This document shows positions 1-6,159 of a stretch of DNA of 17,248 nt, piece by piece. The position numbers and the translations under genes are program-made. Location: the NCBI GenBank assembly GCA_964517135.1, contig CAZFBA010000059.1:1-17248 (forward strand), written 5' to 3'. The notes under the pieces are model-generated. The model was given only the letters and a program-made list of their open reading frames with translations, was not told the origin of the DNA and did no database searches. Position 1 is the stretch's first letter; each line of letters opens with the position of its first letter. This DNA is from CAZFBA01 sp964517135 (lineage in GTDB: Bacteria; Cyanobacteriota; Vampirovibrionia; JBFMGH01).

Positions 1-82
1 TTTTTTAACCCCCGACACTAATTTCTTGAATCTGTGAACTTTTAAATTATTCAGACACCCCTTGTATAGTTTGTTGATGTTT

Positions 83-111
83 TTCCTTTTAAAAAACTTA
101 AGTTGTATAAT
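83..111 (+). promoter_or_regulatory. Possible sigma70 promoter of the membrane-protein gene
   Basis: A perfect TATAAT lies at 106-111, about 30 nt upstream of the ATG at 142. The -35 position 17 bp further upstream (TTCCTT, 83-88) is poor, so only the -10 box is convincing. Confidence 0.4.
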
Positions 112-141
112 AATGAAAAGTGATAAGCGGAGATTATAAAT

Positions 142-1125
142 ATGAGCAGCAGATCCACACAGGAAAATAAAAGTTTTTTGCACCAGGTGATGCCTGTTGA
201 TTGCCTTATCTTCTGGATAATTCTTTCGATAGCTATACCCCTTACTATTGTGTCTATATCAGGTTTTGGGGTTCCGATAATAACATGGCTTGAAACATTT
301 ATGGGTAGTTTTGACCCTGAAATACTTGAAACAAAAATAATTTTACCAGTAATACCCCTGCATGTTATTTTGTTCAGCACTACAGGAATTGTTGTCAGTT
401 TGTTATTGTTCGTTATTATTCAATCAAAATATATCAGTAACTGGTTTAAAGCAGCAGACAGAAGAGATTTTTATAAAGAAATAAATATAAACAACTCTAT
501 TAAAAGCCTTACAGGCTGGATTATATACCGGTTTTTCTTTATAGCAGCACCTCTGGTTATTATGGGCGTCATAACACTTTTAATGATGATAGGTTCAATA
601 CAGTTCTTTAACGTAATTGCAAAAATGATGGGTGTTAATCTTGAACTTGTTATGATACTGTCTATATTCACAGCCTTAACGACTGCCTTTTTCTGGGTAT
701 GTGCTGTTATTCTGTCTGCCTGGAACCTTATTACATCAGTTTATGGTAGCGTTATATCTGTTATAGAACCTGATGTTCCAAACCATCTCATTAAAAAAAG
801 AGCAAGAAGATTTGCATTTTTGACTTCCAGTTCTTGGGGCGCTTATCTGGTATATTTATTTATGATAGGTCTTTATGTGCTTGAGTTTTTATACCTTTTA
901 ATTAACCCCTCATTCTTATCTATTCAAAATATACCGTTGATAGCATTGATTCAGGTGGTTAACATTACTATCTTTATTGCACTTGGCAGATCCATAACAA
1001 TGTCTTATTATAAATCTTTACTCATTCAATACGCAAAAATATCTGTAAAGAAAACTGTTTCAAACACAGAATCTGCAAACTTTTCAGGAATTAATACTGA
1101 CAGGTTTTCAACATCTACTCTATAG
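142..1125 (+). CDS. Six-helix integral membrane protein of unknown function
   Basis: I do not recognise this 327-residue protein. Hydrophobic segments at about residues 21-41, 68-93, 126-152, 166-190, 233-254 and 263-284 suggest six membrane helices. A polar basic loop (about 98-122) and a Lys/Arg patch (KKRARR, 218-223) separate helix groups, and the tail is short, polar and Ser/Thr-rich. There is no cleavable signal peptide; the first 18 residues are polar. The ATG has a GCGGAG Shine-Dalgarno block (127-132) nine bases upstream, which supports this start. The next gene begins 86 bp downstream and appears to have its own promoter. No motif of a transporter, kinase or protease is visible. The repeated aromatic and Ile/Val helices could be a scaffold or a YIP1-like membrane domain, but this is a guess. 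Confidence 0.8.
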   Translation: MSSRSTQENKSFLHQVMPVDCLIFWIILSIAIPLTIVSISGFGVPIITWLETFMGSFDPEILETKIILPVIPLHVILFSTTGIVVSLLLFVIIQSKYISNWFKAADRRDFYKEININNSIKSLTGWIIYRFFFIAAPLVIMGVITLLMMIGSIQFFNVIAKMMGVNLELVMILSIFTALTTAFFWVCAVILSAWNLITSVYGSVISVIEPDVPNHLIKKRARRFAFLTSSSWGAYLVYLFMIGLYVLEFLYLLINPSFLSIQNIPLIALIQVVNITIFIALGRSITMSYYKSLLIQYAKISVKKTVSNTESANFSGINTDRFSTSTL

Positions 1126-1143
1126 AAACTTGTTTAATAATTC

Positions 1144-1152
1144 TGCTAAAAT
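1144..1152 (+). promoter_or_regulatory. Possible extended -10 promoter
   Basis: TGC followed by TAAAAT forms an extended -10 element (TGn plus a 5/6 match) in the 86-bp gap before the 1212 gene. No -35 box is seen at the right distance. Confidence 0.35.
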
Positions 1153-1211
1153 ACAACTAGCGATTTAGAGATAAATTGAACTAACTCAACAGCTTTATTC
1201 AGGAGTAAATC

Positions 1212-1604
1212 TTGGCTGAAAACGAAAAAAAACCTGAAAAAGGCACATATAAAAAGGGAGAACTTCCTTCAACGCCTCCAAGCATTCCCGGGCTGTCAGA
1301 TCTAGGAAATGTATCAGAAGAGAAGTGGAAAGTTATGTTCCGGCATTTCAGGATAGGTGAACATATGCTTCAGCGCAAGATTATCAGTGTTACACAGCTT
1401 GCCGAACTACTTGAAGAGCAAGAAAAAACTGGTGAACAACTGGGTGAAATGGTTATAAGAAAGGGTATTATTACCAGAAAAGATTTGCTTGAGCTTTTAA
1501 AGTGGCAACATCAGGCTGATCAGGTTATTATGAACTTGCTTATCAACATGGAAACAGAAGAAGATACAAATCCTTCTCAAAAACCCACTGAAGAAGATTC
1601 ATAG
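1212..1604 (+). CDS. Small soluble protein resembling the GspE/PilB N-terminal domain
   Basis: A 130-residue protein starting at TTG, with AGGAGT at 1201-1206 placed correctly for it. Residues 1-35 are polar and proline-rich. Residues about 48-102 follow the pattern of the short N-terminal domain of type II secretion/type IV pilus ATPases (GspE_N/MshEN): a 'G..ml..kiIs..qL..lLe.Q' unit followed by 'G.qLGemvirkGiItrkdLlelL..Q'. Family knowledge: that domain normally precedes an ATPase, and in some proteins it binds c-di-GMP. Here it stands alone with no Walker motifs, and the tail is acidic (EETEED-like). It may be a regulator or adaptor of a pilus or secretion ATPase encoded elsewhere. The domain call rests on pattern only. 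Confidence 0.75.
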   Translation: MAENEKKPEKGTYKKGELPSTPPSIPGLSDLGNVSEEKWKVMFRHFRIGEHMLQRKIISVTQLAELLEEQEKTGEQLGEMVIRKGIITRKDLLELLKWQHQADQVIMNLLINMETEEDTNPSQKPTEEDS

Positions 1605-1641
1605 AGTTATTTTGAACAATATAAATTTTTGCTAAAACAAC

Positions 1642-1665
1642 AAAAAAAAACAACCTTGCGGTTGT
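1642..1665 (-). terminator. Intrinsic terminator on the minus strand (candidate sRNA)
   Basis: Read on the minus strand, ACAACC-GCAA-GGTTGT makes a 6-bp stem with a GNRA tetraloop, directly followed by eight T. On the plus strand the same hairpin has no T-tract, so it is oriented for minus-strand transcription, although no minus-strand protein gene lies upstream. Confidence 0.75.
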
Positions 1666-1763
1666 ATTGTGAGTTACAGCACACTAAACCCATATTGGGC
1701 CCTGATTAATTAACCCTTCTCTTGTTTACTATATAATTCCGAGCTAGAACTTTACCCTTTAGT
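1642..1763 (-). ncRNA. Candidate small RNA controlled by a CRP/FNR-family protein
   Basis: Seen: a minus-strand TATAAT (1775 to 1770) gives a predicted start at 1763; an intrinsic terminator with GNRA loop and eight T ends at 1642. The roughly 122-nt span has no SD-plus-start ORF; the only ATG (in CAATATGGG) opens a frame running through the terminator. A TGTGA-N6-TCACA palindrome is centred at 1804.5, exactly -41.5 from the predicted start, the class II activator position known for CRP and FNR. A second palindrome lies at -64.5. The -35 position is poor (CAAAAT), as expected for an activator-dependent promoter. The RNA carries two similar unpaired-looking purine blocks, AAAGGGTAAA (1760-1751) and AGAAGGGTTA (1720-1711), that could be pairing seeds, and a small CCCA-ATA-TGGG hairpin. 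Inference: a condition-dependent sRNA. It could also be a short untranslated antisense transcript. Confidence 0.55.
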
Positions 1764-1769
1764 ATATAC

Positions 1770-1775
1770 ATTATA
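1770..1775 (-). promoter_or_regulatory. Minus-strand -10 box for the candidate sRNA
   Basis: Perfect TATAAT on the minus strand. Its upstream edge is 29.5 bp from the centre of the nearest CRP-type palindrome, matching class II activator geometry. A second minus-strand TATAAT at 1784-1789 is too close to the palindrome for activation and would be occluded by a bound protein. Confidence 0.5.
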
Positions 1776-1793
1776 TATCCTGTATTATAGAAA

Positions 1794-1815
1794 TTTTGTG
1801 ATGGCGGTCACAAAA
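1794..1815. promoter_or_regulatory. CRP/FNR-type operator 1
   Basis: A perfect 8-bp inverted repeat, TTTTGTGA-TGGCGG-TCACAAAA, containing the full consensus TGTGA-N6-TCACA used by CRP and several CRP/FNR-family regulators (the HcpR consensus is similar). It is centred at 1804.5, at -41.5 of the minus-strand promoter. Confidence 0.7.
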
Positions 1816-1816
1816 C

Positions 1817-1838
1817 TTTTGTGATGGTGGTCACAGAA
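1817..1838. promoter_or_regulatory. CRP/FNR-type operator 2
   Basis: TTTTGTGA-TGGTGG-TCACAGAA, a second TGTGA-N6-TCACA site 23 bp from the first and nearly identical to it, including most of the spacer. It is centred at 1827.5, which is -64.5 of the minus promoter and about -57.5 of the plus promoter of the VOC gene. Confidence 0.7.
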
Positions 1839-1869
1839 TTATTAAAAAAATATGCTATGAGGTTTGAAT

Positions 1870-1878
1870 TGATATAAT
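1870..1878 (+). promoter_or_regulatory. Extended -10 promoter of the VOC gene
   Basis: TGA-TATAAT is a perfect extended -10 (TGnTATAAT), with a predicted start near 1885 and about 43 nt of leader. No good -35 is present; the palindromes end 34 bp upstream. Confidence 0.6.
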
Positions 1879-1927
1879 AAACTTATCTCTGGTGGATGAA
1901 AACAGTTATACAAAAAGGAGAAACGCT

Positions 1928-2368
1928 TTGACAATAAATAATATCAGCCATGTATGTGTCATTGTTTCTAACATGAATCAATCTATATCCTTTTATAGAG
2001 ATATTCTGGGGCTGACACTAAAGGTAGACAGACCTGTCAAAAGCCCGGGGTTCTGCAAAGGGGTTGGTCTGAAGGATGTTGAAGCAAGAGTGGCAATGTT
2101 TGCACTTGAAGGTGAAAATACGCTGATCGAATTGTTTGAATATTCAAGACCTGAAGGCGAAAACATTGGAGCCAAACCACCTAATACGGTTCCTACATCT
2201 CATATAGCCTTTAATGTTACAGATATTGAAGCTCATTACAGCAAATTAAAATCTAAGGGCGTTAAGTTTATTTCTGAACCACAGAAACTGGGAGACGATG
2301 TAATTTTTTGTTATTTTAGAGGGCCTGATGGCGAACTTTTTGAGCTTATTGAATTTCCTGGTGCTTGA
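1928..2368 (+). CDS. VOC-superfamily (glyoxalase-fold) metalloprotein
   Basis: A 146-residue protein made of two vicinal-oxygen-chelate modules (about 5-70 and 89-142). The four expected metal ligands are visible: His8 (ISHVCV), Glu68 (LIELFEY), His92 (SHIAFNV) and Glu139 in PDGELFELIE. Family knowledge: such single-chain proteins include glyoxalase I, methylmalonyl-CoA epimerase and resistance or ring-cleavage enzymes; the substrate cannot be set from sequence. I chose TTG at 1928 because AAAGGAG (1914-1920) sits seven bases upstream and the VOC fold begins immediately. An in-frame GTG at 1892 would add 12 residues but has no such site. The gene has its own extended -10 promoter next to two CRP-type operators, so it may be under the same control as the candidate sRNA. 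There is a terminator about 180 nt downstream. Confidence 0.85.
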   Translation: MTINNISHVCVIVSNMNQSISFYRDILGLTLKVDRPVKSPGFCKGVGLKDVEARVAMFALEGENTLIELFEYSRPEGENIGAKPPNTVPTSHIAFNVTDIEAHYSKLKSKGVKFISEPQKLGDDVIFCYFRGPDGELFELIEFPGA

Positions 2369-2454
2369 TTTAAAAGGGAATACGCCTTATGTAAAATATT
2401 CTTAATATCTTCCTTACTCTTAAGGGCTAAAATTCTAAAAATACTGAATTTTCT

Positions 2455-2505
2455 ATCGATAAAGTTAAATAAGAAACAATGGGTTGCAAAAAGTTTTTTA
2501 TCGAT
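2455..2505 (+). repeat. 9-bp inverted repeat with 33-nt loop
   Basis: ATCGATAAA (2455-2463) and TTTATCGAT (2497-2505) are perfectly complementary. They lie in the untranslated stretch between the VOC gene and the terminator at 2551. In RNA they could close a long stem-loop; in DNA they give two ATCGAT palindromes 42 bp apart. Confidence 0.5.
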
Positions 2506-2550
2506 TCAGGTTTGTATATTTAACTCTGACAAATCACGTACCACAGAGAA

Positions 2551-2580
2551 AGGACCTACGGAGTTTAGGTCTTTTTATTT
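2551..2580 (+). terminator. Intrinsic terminator just upstream of the 2608 gene
   Basis: The stem AGGACCTA/TAGGTCTT (2551-2558 with 2566-2573, including one G-U pair) has a 7-nt loop and is followed by TTTATTTTG. It would end the VOC transcript, but only 15 nt separate it from the ribosome-binding site of the next gene, so it may also act as an attenuator for that gene. Confidence 0.7.
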
Positions 2581-2607
2581 TGTTAACAGCTTTTTGGAGG
2601 TTTTAAA

Positions 2608-3105
2608 ATGAAAAAGGTTCTGTTATTTGCCGGTATTATAGCTATGTCTTCATTTTTTTTATTTATAAGTGAAACCAGGGCAAAAAAACAGAACAATGAA
2701 CCTGATCAAAATCAATATCAGGATGATATTCTGGATAGAACCAGTAAAAATACACTTTTATATAAGTATTGTACAGATGAAATTATTTCAGGTATTAATG
2801 ATTGTATGAATTCTCACCCTATATTTCTTGATATGGGTGATTGTCATAAGATGGAAGACTTTGAAGAGATGAAAAAATGTTATAAAAACATTGAAAGGAC
2901 CTTTTCTCCTAATTGTATTGGTAGTTATCAATGCGGATACTTTGCACTTCAGGTATCTGAGTGTATTAAAAACCCTGTATTTGAAGCTTATAGCAGGGAT
3001 AAATATCAGGATTGTGAAGAAATAATAAAGGAAAAGATGAAACTAAAAGATGACGATTTTCTTCCAGATGGCAAAATGTCTCCTGATCTTGATATGTACT
3101 ATTAG
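2608..3105 (+). CDS. Secreted protein with eight cysteines, unknown function
   Basis: I do not recognise this 165-residue protein. Residues 1-25 form a signal peptide: KK, a hydrophobic core, then a likely cleavage after TRA. The mature part has eight cysteines at 55, 66, 79, 91, 103, 109, 119 and 136, an even number spaced roughly 10-12 residues apart, which suggests four disulfides in a compact helical domain outside the cytoplasm. The tail is charged and ends in DMYY. The start is well supported: GGAGG at 2596-2600, seven bases before ATG. It lies 28 nt after an intrinsic terminator. The next gene also encodes a secreted protein, 238 bp downstream. Cysteine spacing loosely recalls helical-hairpin disulfide proteins (one CX9C pair, 109/119), but I would not assign a family. 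Confidence 0.85.
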   Translation: MKKVLLFAGIIAMSSFFLFISETRAKKQNNEPDQNQYQDDILDRTSKNTLLYKYCTDEIISGINDCMNSHPIFLDMGDCHKMEDFEEMKKCYKNIERTFSPNCIGSYQCGYFALQVSECIKNPVFEAYSRDKYQDCEEIIKEKMKLKDDDFLPDGKMSPDLDMYY

Positions 3106-3343
3106 TTTTTGGGTTAGAATTAAACACATATGTATTGGTCTGTTCTTCTAAATATTAAAATCTTAACTACCAAAAGATTGTTAAGTCGCTGATAATATAT
3201 CAGAACACCTGAAAACCCCGGCAGATCTCACTGTCATACTATTTAATGTATATCTAAATACCTCATTTCTTAACGAAAATGCATACTATTCAATTACGTA
3301 TTATATTGTTGTTCTTAGCAGGATGAGTTAACCGGGAAAAATT

Positions 3344-5278
3344 ATGAAAATTAAAAAACCCATTTTTATAACACTATTGATACTTTTAGTCTGTAATACT
3401 CAACAGAATCAGGTTTTAGCACAAAATATAAACAATGCAGCTCTTAATAATCTTGAAAATATGCTGTTTGAAAAATCTTATTCAAATCAATCAGCAGAAG
3501 AACGCCTGTCTCGAATAGAAAAAATGATCTATGGTCATACTTTTGAGGAGCAATCAATATCAGAAAGAGCAAAACGTCTTCGGGCATTTATACCTGTAGG
3601 TGTATCTGATATTGAAGAGACCACAGAAACTACACAGCAGAAATCAGACAGTAAAGAACATTCCTTTTTGCCTGAAAAAACAGAGTCTAAAGAACTGCCT
3701 TCTTTTGATCATCCTGATAAAAAGTTACCTGATAACCTTGATGAACTTCTGAAAAGCTATCAAACAGACTATGTTGATGATACCCTGCCACCCAGAGAAA
3801 AAACTATTTTTACTGAAGAACCCGGATATCACAAGCCTCAAAAAAGGTCTAAATCTCCAGAGAAAGCAATCAGAAACTATGAAGATATACCGGGGTTGAT
3901 GTATGAAAACCAGAACCTGCCTGAACGTAATACAGTAAGTCATCCTGAGGCTTTTAACAGACCTGAGTCAGATCAAACAGCCTATAATAGTCCTCTTGTA
4001 AAAGAGAATGAAGGCCCGGGAGCTGAGTATCCTGTAATAGACAACATTGAAAGAGATCTCTTTGGTCAAAGTTACCAGGGACAAAATATTTATCAACGTC
4101 TTGAACGTCTTGAAAAGAAGCTAGCAGGAAAGGTTTCAACAGGTTCACTCTATGATAGGGTAGATAAAATTATACAGAAGGCCAACTATAACACCGTTAA
4201 AGAAAGATATGCTGACCAGTATAAACCTGTTATCGCCGGTAATAATGCACCTTCTGCTGCCAGTTCTTATAACATGAATCAACAGCAGGCTTCACCATAT
4301 GGTTCTACCTCACAAAATTATAGATCAATGAGTAACCATGCCAGCATACCTGTCCAAAGGCCTTCAGGGCAACCTGATAGTATGCCGGGTGCAGCAGGGT
4401 CAACAGGGTTTGGCGTCATTGGCAATCAGCTTTCAGAACTTGAACAACAACTTTTTGGCCGTACCTATGATGATGACCTCTCTTTGAATCGTATTGACCG
4501 TATTGAAAAGAGGGTTACTGGCAAAACATCTTTTGGTCTTGTCAATGATAGAATAGAAAAAGTTTATGCTGCTATGGGTATGAGGTCAAGCCCTGGTGCA
4601 AGTAGTCGAGGAGGTTATTATTTTACTGATGACGGCTATGACAGGTCTTCTGGAAATACTATGAGTTCTACAAGTTCTGTTCCCGGACAGTTTATGTTTG
4701 GGGGATCTATGCAGAGCAACACCGATCAAGTCCAAAGACGCCTGCCATATTCAAATGTTCCTGCCAGCAATCCTTCCGGACAAAATGAAGCTCTTGTCAG
4801 TCAGGTTGAAATGCAGATATTTCGCAAGACATATCCAGATCTTGATCTAACAACAAGGGTAAGTCGCCTTGAAAATACCCTTTTTGGGCAGATGTCAGGT
4901 GGTGATTTGGTTCCACGTATTCAACGTCTTATTCAGGCAGCCCATAATCCTTACTATTCTCAGCCTGCTTACGGGTATAATCAGGGTTATAACAATTATG
5001 ATCCTTATAACTCTTATAATAATGGTTATAACACCTATGGATCAAATAATACACCTTATTATAATAACTATTATTCAGCGGCTCCAATAACCCCCCGGAA
5101 TTTAGTGGGGGCAGCAGCCGGAGCTGCTATAGATAAGGCAACAGGTGGCAGTGGTATTTTATCACAGATTGGCAAAGCGGCAGGCTCTGCCCTGCTTGGT
5201 GTACCTGCTACAGGGTATAATAACGGCTATGGTTATAATAATTATGGTGGTTATAACAATTCTTATTACGGTTATTAG
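3344..5278 (+). CDS. Secreted protein with four 'LFGxxY-RLxRLE' repeats and Tyr/Asn/Gly-rich tail
   Basis: A 644-residue protein with a signal peptide (1-27, likely cut after VLAQ). Four copies of a roughly 50-residue unit begin near residues 35, 230, 360 and 480. Each reads approximately 'lExxLFGxxYxxxxxxxRLxRIEKxxxG...dRixkix', seen as LENMLFEKSY, IERDLFGQSY, LEQQLFGRTY and VEMQIFRKTY. The linkers are low-complexity and rich in Pro, Ser and Gln. The last 110 residues are Tyr/Asn/Gly-rich (YNNGY-type units) and enclose a small Ala/Gly-rich hydrophobic stretch (AAAGAAIDKATGG). My recollection is that similar repeats occur in Cyanobacteria and Melainabacteria proteins of unknown function; no search was run. 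It is probably extracytoplasmic and possibly envelope-associated. The ribosome-binding site is weak (CCGGGAAAAATT before ATG). Its TAG overlaps the ispE stop on the other strand by four bases. Confidence 0.85.
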   Translation: MKIKKPIFITLLILLVCNTQQNQVLAQNINNAALNNLENMLFEKSYSNQSAEERLSRIEKMIYGHTFEEQSISERAKRLRAFIPVGVSDIEETTETTQQKSDSKEHSFLPEKTESKELPSFDHPDKKLPDNLDELLKSYQTDYVDDTLPPREKTIFTEEPGYHKPQKRSKSPEKAIRNYEDIPGLMYENQNLPERNTVSHPEAFNRPESDQTAYNSPLVKENEGPGAEYPVIDNIERDLFGQSYQGQNIYQRLERLEKKLAGKVSTGSLYDRVDKIIQKANYNTVKERYADQYKPVIAGNNAPSAASSYNMNQQQASPYGSTSQNYRSMSNHASIPVQRPSGQPDSMPGAAGSTGFGVIGNQLSELEQQLFGRTYDDDLSLNRIDRIEKRVTGKTSFGLVNDRIEKVYAAMGMRSSPGASSRGGYYFTDDGYDRSSGNTMSSTSSVPGQFMFGGSMQSNTDQVQRRLPYSNVPASNPSGQNEALVSQVEMQIFRKTYPDLDLTTRVSRLENTLFGQMSGGDLVPRIQRLIQAAHNPYYSQPAYGYNQGYNNYDPYNSYNNGYNTYGSNNTPYYNNYYSAAPITPRNLVGAAAGAAIDKATGGSGILSQIGKAAGSALLGVPATGYNNGYGYNNYGGYNNSYYGY

Positions 5279-6159
5279 TCAACTTTCAACTTGCTGGAAA
5301 TAGTTTTCACTGCATAGGCCTCAAGTTCAGGAGAATTAAGCTGTTCTTTTACCTCCATAGCGTGGGCTTCATTTTTAGCTATACCGAAAAGTGAAGGGCC
5401 GCTGCCTGAAAGAATAGCATTATGGCATCCAGCCTTTGTTAGTAAGTCTTTATAGACTCTTAAGGCAGGATATTCTTTTATAACAGCATACTCAAGAGAA
5501 TTAAAAAGTTGACTGGAGATTATTTCTGCTGAACGGCTTTCAAGAGCTTTCAGCATATCGTGAATCCTTTTTGGTGGAGGCTTTATAGATAAATGATCAT
5601 ATTTTTCATAAGCCCAGCCTGATTTTATTTCCATATCACGGGGTTTAATTATTACAATATCAAGTTCAGGGGTTTTAATGGGCTGTATAACATCTCCGGT
5701 GCCTTTGCCTGTAGCTGTACCGCCTTTTAGAAAGAACGGTACATCAGCACCCAGAGAACGACAAATTTTTCTGAGGCCCTCATCATCAAGAGGATACAGG
5801 TTTATTTCATTTAAAGCCCTTAACACACAGGCAGCATCAGAACTACCTCCTCCGAGGCCTGCTGCTACCGGAATGTTTTTATGTAGGTATATTTTAACAT
5901 CTGCCTTTTTGTTTATGGTTTTCAAGAACTGTTCAGCGGCTTTATATGCCAGGTTTGAAGAATCCCGTGGTATGTCTTCAGAATTGCTTTTAAGCCTGAT
6001 CGAAAACTCACTGGAAGCTCTAAATTCTATTGAAACAATATCAAACAGGCTGACAGTCTGAAAAACAGTCTCGATTTCGTGATAATTATCAAGACCTTTC
6101 TTCAAAACACTTAGCATAAGGTTAATTTTAGCAGGTGTTTTTAATTTAATTGTTGGCAT
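5275..6159 (-). CDS. ispE: 4-diphosphocytidyl-2-C-methyl-D-erythritol kinase
   Basis: Cytosolic GHMP-family kinase of the MEP isoprenoid pathway: it phosphorylates CDP-methylerythritol at the 2-hydroxyl using ATP. Visible motifs are TPAKINL near the start, the glycine-rich ATP loop PVAAGLGGGSSDAA, DVPFFLKGGTATGKGTG, and the C-terminal GHMP motif ILSGSGPSLFG. At about 294 residues it has the usual length. I prefer the ATG at 6159 (MPTIKLKTPAKINL), which matches family N-termini and has an AAAGGGG block upstream. An ATG at 6186 would add nine residues with no SD and a longer overlap. The gene overlaps the end of rsmA by 14 nt, so the two are probably translationally coupled. Its stop overlaps the convergent repeat-protein stop, leaving no room for a dedicated terminator. 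Confidence 0.95.
   Translation of the reverse strand: MPTIKLKTPAKINLMLSVLKKGLDNYHEIETVFQTVSLFDIVSIEFRASSEFSIRLKSNSEDIPRDSSNLAYKAAEQFLKTINKKADVKIYLHKNIPVAAGLGGGSSDAACVLRALNEINLYPLDDEGLRKICRSLGADVPFFLKGGTATGKGTGDVIQPIKTPELDIVIIKPRDMEIKSGWAYEKYDHLSIKPPPKRIHDMLKALESRSAEIISSQLFNSLEYAVIKEYPALRVYKDLLTKAGCHNAILSGSGPSLFGIAKNEAHAMEVKEQLNSPELEAYAVKTISSKLKVD

Noticed and set aside
1784..1789. Other minus-strand TATAAT near the CRP-type sites
   Set aside because: It would put the palindrome centre at -27.5, a blocking position, whereas the box at 1770-1775 gives exactly -41.5.
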